Virus record (IMG/VR): IMGVR_UViG_3300020198_000009
Coordinates: 16,430 to 80,429 of that record
DNA from: a virus
Length of the DNA: 64,000 nt
Reading direction: 5' to 3' (one strand)
The translations under genes were made by a program, and so were the position numbers. Below, in pieces: positions 27,482-33,731 of the stretch. How positions within the stretch are numbered: position 1 is the stretch's first letter; each line of letters begins with the position of its first letter. Under the pieces are notes generated by a model, which was not told the origin of the DNA, searched no databases, and saw only the letters and a list, made by a program, of their open reading frames with translations.

Positions 27482-27699
27482 ACGCCGGTGGCGGACTCGA
27501 TGCCGCCCGCCAGCGCCCGCACGGCCGGCGGGAAGAGTGCGTAGTCGACGACCGCTCCGGCCCCCTGACCGATCAGACCGGCCGGCCCGCGGCCCGGGTA
27601 GGTGAAGAAACCCACCAGCGCAGGGATGGCCGACGGATGCCGCTCATCGCCTTCGGCCGCGGCCTTGGCGCGGGCCATGTACAGCTCGTAGGGCGTCAT
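27460..27699 (-). CDS. Small tagged protein (MTPYELYM)
   Basis: A 79-residue protein starting MTPYELYMARAKAAA. The longer frame would extend into the protease gene, so the tag ATG is used; it overlaps the protease stop by four bases. The middle is hydrophobic and Gly-rich (IPALVGFFTYPGRGPAGLIG), a possible membrane-active segment. Sequence beyond the tag is not recognised. Confidence 0.7.
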   Translation of the reverse strand: MTPYELYMARAKAAAEGDERHPSAIPALVGFFTYPGRGPAGLIGQGAGAVVDYALFPPAVRALAGGIESATGVGNTTTL

Positions 27700-29048
27700 G
27701 GCAGGGCGATCCCCAGGCTGCCGTACCCGCACGATCCGGTCGCCGCCTTGTAGAGCCCGTGGTAGATCCCGAGCCATCGGGCCTGCTCGGCCGAGACCGC
27801 CGCGGGTTCTGGATGACGCGCGCCGCTCTTGAGCAATCGGGCCGACAGATGCGGCTCGCGGTAGCTACGGGCCCAGGCATAGGGTTCTAGCCAGCCGTGG
27901 GCCAGGGCAATCTTGGTCCGGTCGGTATCGAGCAGGGGGGTCTGGGCCAGCTTGGCAATGCCCGGCACGTCGCAATCCGGCCGGGGCGGCGTCGAGACGA
28001 CCAGTTCGTCGAGATCCAGTGCTGCCACCTTGGCCGCGGGCCCGAAGACCACCCCGAGCAGCTCCGAGGGCCGCAGGGCCATCCCGAGCTGCTCGCAAGC
28101 CGCCAGCGCGTTGCCCAGGCCCAAGCCGGCCAACTTGTCCAGCACGAAGCCCGGCAGGGCCGGCTCGCGATCGTAGAGCCCCACCAGGTGGTCCAGGGCG
28201 ATGTCGGCCGGCAGGTCGAGATCCTTCTTGACGATGGTGGCGTCCTTGGAGTTGCGACCTGTATTCTCAGAAGCGACCTTCATGAGCAGCATGGCCTCGG
28301 GCGCGGCCGGACTCTCGACGAGGCTCTCGTCGAAAAAGTCCGGGAAATCATTTATCATCACGACAGCAACGCCGTCGGGACGTATCTGACGCAGGGCATA
28401 GTCGGGAGAGCCTGGGCGCAGATGACCGCAGTATTGCCGGCGTGTCGGGGCCAGGTTGCCGCAGAGCGGGCAGCGATCGTAAGGCACACGCGCCGCCATT
28501 GATGTTGCGACGTTAAGTCCTCGGTCTGCCCGCTCGGCCCACTTGCGCCCCCGGGTGCGATCGAAGCTGATGAGGTTCTCGACCCGGTGCATGCGCGGGT
28601 TCCAGAAGGTGTCAAGCACGTTACCCAGGGCCGTCCTGGGGTCCTTGTTGCGGTGCTCCTCGAAGACGTGGGCCTTGCGGAAGGTCGTATAGCCCCAGGT
28701 CTTGGGCAGGCGATGGGCGTAGCGATCGAAGAAGCTCATGGGCACGTCGGCTGGTGGCCGGCCCAGGAGGGCATTCTCGGGCCACGCGTCGCCGTTGTTG
28801 TTGGGCCCCCAGTGCTCGGTCGACCCCAGGCCGATGACCAGCAGGTAGCACTTGCCCTTCTCGGGCACCACCTCGCTGGCGGCCTTGACGGCTTCTTCGG
28901 CCGCGGCGGTCTTGACCTTGCCATGGCCCAGGCGATCGTCGACCTCCAGGCGGCCACGGCACTCGACCAGGGGCACGCTGTGCTGCTCGCCCTCGCCCAG
29001 GTAGTCGTGCTCGCCGGGCGTGACGAACTTGACGAGATCGTCGCTCAT
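27696..29048 (-). CDS. Prohead maturation protease
   Basis: A 450-residue protein resembling large-phage prohead serine proteases, which cleave scaffold and internal proteins before DNA packaging. Key regions are NNNGDAWPENAL (about residues 83-94), FEEHRNKDP with candidate catalytic H132, and VATSMAARVPYDRC with candidate catalytic S183. The serine is followed by a zinc-type cluster (C193, C196, C207, H209). This SMAARVPYDxCxxCG arrangement is typical of a subset of these proteases. The C-terminal 250 residues are not recognised and may act in scaffold binding. It lies between tagged small proteins and the 678-residue protein, as expected for a head operon. Confidence 0.7.
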   Translation of the reverse strand: MSDDLVKFVTPGEHDYLGEGEQHSVPLVECRGRLEVDDRLGHGKVKTAAAEEAVKAASEVVPEKGKCYLLVIGLGSTEHWGPNNNGDAWPENALLGRPPADVPMSFFDRYAHRLPKTWGYTTFRKAHVFEEHRNKDPRTALGNVLDTFWNPRMHRVENLISFDRTRGRKWAERADRGLNVATSMAARVPYDRCPLCGNLAPTRRQYCGHLRPGSPDYALRQIRPDGVAVVMINDFPDFFDESLVESPAAPEAMLLMKVASENTGRNSKDATIVKKDLDLPADIALDHLVGLYDREPALPGFVLDKLAGLGLGNALAACEQLGMALRPSELLGVVFGPAAKVAALDLDELVVSTPPRPDCDVPGIAKLAQTPLLDTDRTKIALAHGWLEPYAWARSYREPHLSARLLKSGARHPEPAAVSAEQARWLGIYHGLYKAATGSCGYGSLGIALP

Positions 29049-31081
29049 CGTTGGGAGCCAACCGGCCCGAGGGCAATCGGCTTTGGCGTGGGGCGACCCA
29101 ATGGTCCCCCCATCCCCCAGTCGGCCCGCGTCGGCCGGGCATAGTGCTGCGGCAACAGCGCCGCTAAATCGCCGCGGGCGCGAAGTGACGCCCTGCCATC
29201 TGCCATGATGGCCATTCCTTCATCCCATCCCAAGGGCGCCCCGGGAAGGGAGGGGTGTGGCATGCGGCCGCTATTGAAGAGCCTGGTAATTCGCTCGGCC
29301 TTGGGGTTGATCTGGGCCTTGGCGGCCATTACCTGGCTGACAGCCCGCTGGCGAGCCGCGGGGTAGACGCGATCCAATGCCCGAAATTCGTCGGCCTTCC
29401 TGGCGTAACCGACAGCATGTCCTACCCCCCGAAGGGCACTGTCCAGGAAGCCGGCCTCCTTGACCTGCTCGCGCGCAAACGCAAACCCCTCCCAGTAGAG
29501 CCTTCCGAGTTCAGCCTGCTTGACGACCCGGGCCGGAGAATCGGCGGGCACGGGGCGACCTTTCAACTTGGCCAGGGCGGCCGCCACGGCTTCGAGGCCG
29601 CGGCCCAAGTGGTCCTTGCCGATGATTTCCTGGGCGATTGGCCAGAGCGGATCGTCGGGACCGACCGGTCGCAAGGTACCGGGCGGCAGGAAGCCGGCGG
29701 CACGCTTGACGCGGCGGCCCGACCAGGCCAGGCGGTTCATCACCTGGGGTGATTGTGCAGCGCTGGCCTGCGCGGAAGCCATAGCCGCGGCGAACGTATC
29801 ACGGTTCGTGCGATCCAGGGCGATCGGCAACCTGGCCGACCAGCGACCTCCGGCGTCGCCATGCAAGGCGTCGATGTGCGCGAAGGCATCGCTCAAAATG
29901 GGTCGACGAAACGTTCCATCGCCCGCCTCGGCAGCTGGCACGACTTGGGGTGTCTTTTGCCAGGCGCGCGTCAGCAAATCACGACTCTGTTGCGTGCGCA
30001 CGGCGGCTTGTTGGGCCTTCTCGGCCCGCCGTGCCGCCTGGGTGGTGGGCATGTACTTGGCGATATCTCGCGCCGCCTCGGCCCCGAAAAGATGCTCATT
30101 AGCCCGGGCGCCCATCTGATGCACCAGCGTGTCCTGGCCCATCTGCATGAGTTTTGACCCCTGGGGGCCACTCGCGAACTCGAATACTTTCTCGAAAATC
30201 TGCGCCTGGCGTTGCGGATCGTTGCGCGCCGTGAGGCCATGGACCACCCCGAAGCCGTTCGCGGTGGTAAGGGCATGCATTTCGGTCGCCTTGCGCGCCG
30301 CGAGTAGATCAAGGACGGGCTCATGAGGAACGGGTTGCCCGGTCCGTAACTCGTCGCCCCGGATTTGCAGCCGATTAGCGACAGCATGGGGATCGACTCG
30401 CCGCAACGACCGAGACAAGCCCTCGACACCCTCGGCCCGATAAGGCGCGATGGCCTGCCCGATGCGATGCGCCCGCAGCAGCTGGGCCGGAGTGTCGGCC
30501 GTACGCAGGATTTGCGCCAAGCGCGTCGCGGCCACCTTCTCGGGCACCCCGGCGCCGAACTTGGGTGGCAGATGCTCCAGCAGATTGCCGGCCGGACGAA
30601 AAAGGCCAGCGGCTGGTCCATGGCTCGCCGGCAACGGCTCGAACAACGGCATGCCAGCCGAAAGGCGCCCCTTCTGCCGCATGTCTCTCGGATCGGCGGC
30701 GCCGAGCCCTAACTTCCTGGGGGGCGCCAAGCGCAGCGCGCCGTCCGGCAATCTCTCCACCAGCGGCGTGTTGAATTGCCGCATTTCATTCCGCTGACGC
30801 GCGTAAGACGCCTCCAGGGCCTCCTCGATGTCATCGGCCGCGCTCTTGTACCCCAGCTGCATGAGCAAGGCGTCCCGGTGCATGTTGGCCCGGTTGAACC
30901 CCGAGGCCGCCCCTACCAATCCGCCGATTGCCGATCCCGCCCCCATGGCCTCCAGGTTCCGCCTGAAGACCAACCCCGCCAGAGCCCCCAAACCCAGGCC
31001 CTTGACCGAGTCCTTGGCCACCTCACCGCCGGTGTAGGCAATGGGGTTGGTCAGGGGTTCGTTGGGGTCGCCGTAGCTCAT
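29045..31081 (-). CDS. Large glycine/alanine-rich virion-type protein
   Basis: A 678-residue protein overlapping the protease start by four bases. Residues 25-65 are hydrophobic and Gly-rich (LGLGALAGLVF, GAGSAIGGLVGAASG), predicting one or two membrane-insertable helices. The remainder is helical, with many Arg/Gln. Around residue 545 it has RLYWEGFAFAREQVKEAGF, the recurring Y-x-x-G-x-x-F-A motif seen in other virion-type proteins. Large, packaged proteins with membrane segments often act as ejection or internal proteins, but no direct homology is claimed. Confidence 0.65.
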   Translation of the reverse strand: MSYGDPNEPLTNPIAYTGGEVAKDSVKGLGLGALAGLVFRRNLEAMGAGSAIGGLVGAASGFNRANMHRDALLMQLGYKSAADDIEEALEASYARQRNEMRQFNTPLVERLPDGALRLAPPRKLGLGAADPRDMRQKGRLSAGMPLFEPLPASHGPAAGLFRPAGNLLEHLPPKFGAGVPEKVAATRLAQILRTADTPAQLLRAHRIGQAIAPYRAEGVEGLSRSLRRVDPHAVANRLQIRGDELRTGQPVPHEPVLDLLAARKATEMHALTTANGFGVVHGLTARNDPQRQAQIFEKVFEFASGPQGSKLMQMGQDTLVHQMGARANEHLFGAEAARDIAKYMPTTQAARRAEKAQQAAVRTQQSRDLLTRAWQKTPQVVPAAEAGDGTFRRPILSDAFAHIDALHGDAGGRWSARLPIALDRTNRDTFAAAMASAQASAAQSPQVMNRLAWSGRRVKRAAGFLPPGTLRPVGPDDPLWPIAQEIIGKDHLGRGLEAVAAALAKLKGRPVPADSPARVVKQAELGRLYWEGFAFAREQVKEAGFLDSALRGVGHAVGYARKADEFRALDRVYPAARQRAVSQVMAAKAQINPKAERITRLFNSGRMPHPSLPGAPLGWDEGMAIMADGRASLRARGDLAALLPQHYARPTRADWGMGGPLGRPTPKPIALGPVGSQR

Positions 31082-31093
31082 GGGGTCCTTTAC

Positions 31094-31136
31094 GGCCGAT
31101 CGGCGGTCGGCCTTGGGAGACCGCCGCCGATCGGGC
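31094..31136. repeat. Long inverted repeat between two head genes
   Basis: Arms GCCGATCGGCGGTC and its near complement GACCGCCGCCGATCGG pair with a three-base bulge around a short loop. Each arm contains the palindrome CCGATCGG. It occupies the 82-base gap between convergently ordered minus-strand genes and could be an attenuator, processing site or terminator lacking a T-run. Confidence 0.5.
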
Positions 31137-31163
31137 TTGCCTTGCTTGCGTAAGGGGAGGTTG

Positions 31164-31832
31164 TCAGGAAACCTGGAACCCGGCCGCCTTGAAGGCCGTG
31201 CCTTCCTGGTAGAGGGCCTCCAGGATGGCCTGGCGTTCGGCGGCTACGTCGTGGGCAGCCTTCCCGAAGAGCGCCCCGGCGCCCACCTGGGCGGCATCCA
31301 TCGGGTACTGGGCGGCCAGCTGCTGCGCCCGGATGAGGGCAAGCTGCTTGGCGTTCGCGGCGCCCTGGGCGGCCAGCGGCAGGGCCGGCACCGGCGCCCC
31401 GGCGGCCATCGCGGCCGCGGTGGGCTGCCCGGCGTTCATGGCTTCCTTGGCTACCTGGCCGGGAAAGGGGGCATCCACGGCGCCTGCCGCCCCCTTGACC
31501 TCCAGGTACCAGGCGTTGGCGAACTCGCGCGCCTCGTTCTCGATCGCCGCGGCCTTGACATCCGCGAACATCTGGAGGCTGGGCGAGGTGCCGGGCGCCG
31601 GGTTCGACCAGCCGGCCCCGCCGTCGGCGCTGGGGTTCTGCATGATCGGTGCGGCTCCCTGCGCGGCGCGCTGGAGTGCGATCTGCGTGTTGGTGGCCAT
31701 GGCCGGATTCGAGTCCATCGAACCGGTGGTCCCCGGGTTGGGGCCCGCACCGACCTGGCCGGGCACCAGAGCATCGACCGCCTGCTTCTGGCTCTGGGCC
31801 AGCAGCTGCTGATAGGCCGTGTACGGATCCAT
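31164..31832 (-). CDS. Tagged Ala/Gln-rich head-region protein (MDPYTAY)
   Basis: A 222-residue protein beginning MDPYTAYQQLLAQSQ, matching the tag of the 93-residue gene at 26692. It is Ala/Gln/Gly-rich with hydrophobic stretches in the middle and ends ALYQEGTAFKAAGFQVS, another copy of the Y-x-x-G-x-x-F C-terminal motif. AGGAGG precedes the ATG, and a TATAAT lies about 45 bases upstream. It is a candidate packaged internal protein. Confidence 0.7.
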   Translation of the reverse strand: MDPYTAYQQLLAQSQKQAVDALVPGQVGAGPNPGTTGSMDSNPAMATNTQIALQRAAQGAAPIMQNPSADGGAGWSNPAPGTSPSLQMFADVKAAAIENEAREFANAWYLEVKGAAGAVDAPFPGQVAKEAMNAGQPTAAAMAAGAPVPALPLAAQGAANAKQLALIRAQQLAAQYPMDAAQVGAGALFGKAAHDVAAERQAILEALYQEGTAFKAAGFQVS

Positions 31833-31874
31833 TAGTCGTCGTCCTCCTGGAAAAGTGATCTGACCTTCGAAGGA

Positions 31875-31903
31875 ATTATAGAGATTACCCTCTTGGTCCT
31901 ACG
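31875..31903 (-). promoter_or_regulatory. TATAAT promoter with TAGGACCA upstream
   Basis: On the minus strand CGTAGGACCAA (31903-31893) precedes TATAAT (31880-31875) by 12 bases. The TAG inside the element is the stop codon of the preceding gene. It drives the MDPYTAY gene. Confidence 0.6.
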
Positions 31904-32429
31904 GCCTCCCATAGGCGTGAGCCAATGAGAGCCCGTGGTGGATGAAATTGATGGCATTGGACTCGGCCCCACGCGCCGCGGCGTCGATGGTGCCCTGGGC
32001 ACTGATGAGATCCTTGAAGGCCCCGTGATCGACCCCGTCGTAGGCGATGAAGCGCTTGATCAGGTTGCCGACCACCAGCGGGTTCTCGGCGGTGCTCGGC
32101 GAGCCCTGGGCGATCGAGTCGAAGTAGAGCCGGACCTTCTCGGGCTTCTCGCGCTGGAGCTCGGGATAGACTTGAAGCATCTTGGAGTAGGACTGCTGGA
32201 GCTTGATCGAATCCGACAGCATCCCCACGCCCTTGAGGGCCAGCGCCCCGCCGGCCAGCATGCCGGCATGCTGGGCCAGCGCCCCGAAGCCCAGGGGCTT
32301 GGGCCGGGTGGCATACTCCAGACCCTTGAACGCCAGGCCCCCCAGAGTGCCGATGGCACCAACCGCGGCATTGGTTCGCCCCATCCAGTCGGGCCTGAAG
32401 ATGCGCTGAGCATCGGTATACCAGGGCAT
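31899..32429 (-). CDS. Virion-region protein, unknown
   Basis: A 176-residue protein. The start is the ATG of MPWYTDAQ, preceded by AGGAGGGG at good spacing; the longer frame lies inside the upstream gene. Residues 20-70 are hydrophobic and Gly-rich. The second half (QSYSKMLQVYPELQREKPEK, then LVVGNLIKRF) resembles a small conserved protein I associate with large-phage terminase neighbourhoods, but I cannot name it. Confidence 0.6.
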   Translation of the reverse strand: MPWYTDAQRIFRPDWMGRTNAAVGAIGTLGGLAFKGLEYATRPKPLGFGALAQHAGMLAGGALALKGVGMLSDSIKLQQSYSKMLQVYPELQREKPEKVRLYFDSIAQGSPSTAENPLVVGNLIKRFIAYDGVDHGAFKDLISAQGTIDAAARGAESNAINFIHHGLSLAHAYGRP

Positions 32430-32430
32430 A

Positions 32431-33189
32431 TTACCCCTCCTGGAGCTGGACCAGATGGTCCCGGACATTGCGGCGCCGCGCCCGCAGATCGATCACCGCG
32501 GCCATCCGGGCGGCTGCGGTCTTGGCGAGTTCGACCAGGTCGGTGGCGTGCCGCTGGGTCTCGGGCACCAGGATGCGCAGTTGCCCGCGAGTAAACGCGT
32601 GCTTCTCGATCGCCGTAGCCTCGAAGACCCGATCGACCAGCTGGCGCTCGAAAGGAGAGAGTGTCTCGAACTGCTGCTGGTAGACCCCCAGCTTCTCGAT
32701 GCCGAGCTCCTTGGCGCGAGCCACCCGGGACTCCATGGTGGCGAGCAGGTCGCGAATTTCGGCCATGGCCACCTTGATCTGCGAATCGAGCTGGCTACGA
32801 CGGGCGGCGAGTTTTTGCAGGAGTGCCGGCGTGTCGTCGAAGGCGATGCCGCCCGGGCGGGCGCTGGAGTACCCAGACCCCGAGCCGAGCGTCGTACGCA
32901 CGGCCAGGCCGGGACTTGCCGACGCGGCCTTGACGGCCTGTTTTTCGCCATGCATGGCCAGTAGCACCCTTTCGGCGTAAGCGGGCGGGAACTCGTCGCA
33001 CTTGTCGAGCTCCATGGCCTTCTTGAAGGCATGGCGGTTCACCAGCTGCGTCAGGCTCCGGACGGTATGGTCGTTGTAGCCGAGCGCCGAGGCGTGCTTG
33101 GCGATGGCCTCATGGATATCGGCGCCCTGGCGGACCGACTCGACGATTTGCTGGGCCTCGGCATCCAGCTTGGGCTTGATGTTTCCCAC
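32431..33189 (-). CDS. Coiled-coil protein in terminase neighbourhood
   Basis: A 252-residue helical protein starting at GTG only six bases after a TATAAT box, so its message is probably leaderless. The N-terminal 75 residues contain a possible helix-turn-helix-like run (IAKHASALGYNDHTVRSLTQ), and residues 125-250 are long charged helices. Position upstream of the head genes and next to terminase suggests a packaging or small-terminase-like function, but this is a guess. Confidence 0.6.
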   Translation of the reverse strand: MGNIKPKLDAEAQQIVESVRQGADIHEAIAKHASALGYNDHTVRSLTQLVNRHAFKKAMELDKCDEFPPAYAERVLLAMHGEKQAVKAASASPGLAVRTTLGSGSGYSSARPGGIAFDDTPALLQKLAARRSQLDSQIKVAMAEIRDLLATMESRVARAKELGIEKLGVYQQQFETLSPFERQLVDRVFEATAIEKHAFTRGQLRILVPETQRHATDLVELAKTAAARMAAVIDLRARRRNVRDHLVQLQEG

Positions 33190-33195
33190 GCTGGG

Positions 33196-33201
33196 ATTAT
33201 A
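33196..33201 (-). promoter_or_regulatory. TATAAT box for a leaderless message
   Basis: A perfect minus-strand TATAAT ends six bases before a GTG start codon, the distance at which transcription normally begins. No ribosome binding site fits in between, so the mRNA likely starts at or next to its initiation codon. Confidence 0.6.
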
Positions 33202-33214
33202 GATGTCGCCCGCC

Positions 33215-33290
33215 GAGCACCGCGGAGGACGGTTCCGGCCCAGCGCAAGAGGCGCCCGAGGACCCCCGGCCGCAGCCGGAGGCCGAGGAG
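33215..33290 (+). repeat. Dispersed intergenic repeat, copy 1
   Basis: A 76-base element matching 48892-48967 over most of its length (shared blocks GCACCGC-GAGGACGGT, CCGAGGA and GCCGAGGAG). It contains a hairpin CCGGC-CGCA-GCCGG at 33266-33279. It lies in the only sizeable gap between two minus-strand genes here. Confidence 0.6.
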
Positions 33291-33303
33291 CCAGCCCGGG
33301 AGC

Positions 33304-33675
33304 CTAGCCCCCGATGGCCATGGCCGAGGCGTTGGGATCGGTGATGCGGCTGTTGTCGAACTTGGGCATGTTGAGGACCCGCTGGCGCATGTCGTCATCG
33401 GCGGCGAACTTGGCCTTGCCATCCTGCCGGTAGTAGTTCTCGATGAACCGCTCCATGTCGGGCAGCTGATGAGCGCAGCCTGGCTCGATGCGGAAGATCA
33501 GGGGCTTGCGGTCGTCCTTGAAATGCCACTCGCTCTCGTCGTCCGAATTCACGACGATGTCGAAGTCGTCGTATGGATAGATGGTGCCCTTGTAGGTCAG
33601 GCCGTCACGAATGAGCTCGGGAACGGGAACTTGGGTGTTGACGGTGGCGCCGCGCAACGGCAGTCGAAAACCCAT
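33304..33675 (-). CDS. Small protein next to terminase
   Basis: A 123-residue protein. The ATG of MGFRLPLRG is chosen because AAGGAG precedes it with normal spacing and the longer frame runs into the promoter. It is predicted mainly beta, with acidic patches (DDFDIVVNSDDE). No domain is recognised. It is transcribed divergently from the terminase. Confidence 0.6.
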   Translation of the reverse strand: MGFRLPLRGATVNTQVPVPELIRDGLTYKGTIYPYDDFDIVVNSDDESEWHFKDDRKPLIFRIEPGCAHQLPDMERFIENYYRQDGKAKFAADDDMRQRVLNMPKFDNSRITDPNASAMAIGG

Positions 33676-33708
33676 CTTTTCACGATCTCCTTGTATCTGA
33701 GTGTCTGG

Positions 33709-33724
33709 TGGTATTACCATACTA
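33709..33724. promoter_or_regulatory. Divergent promoter region with TGGTATTACCA
   Basis: The 11-bp imperfect palindrome TGGTATTACCA (33709-33719) lies between the divergent terminase and 123-residue gene. On the minus strand it is overlapped by TAGTAT (33724-33719), a -10-like box. The terminase ATG is only 13 bases from the palindrome. The layout suits a shared operator. Confidence 0.45.
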
Positions 33725-33731
33725 GCACAGG

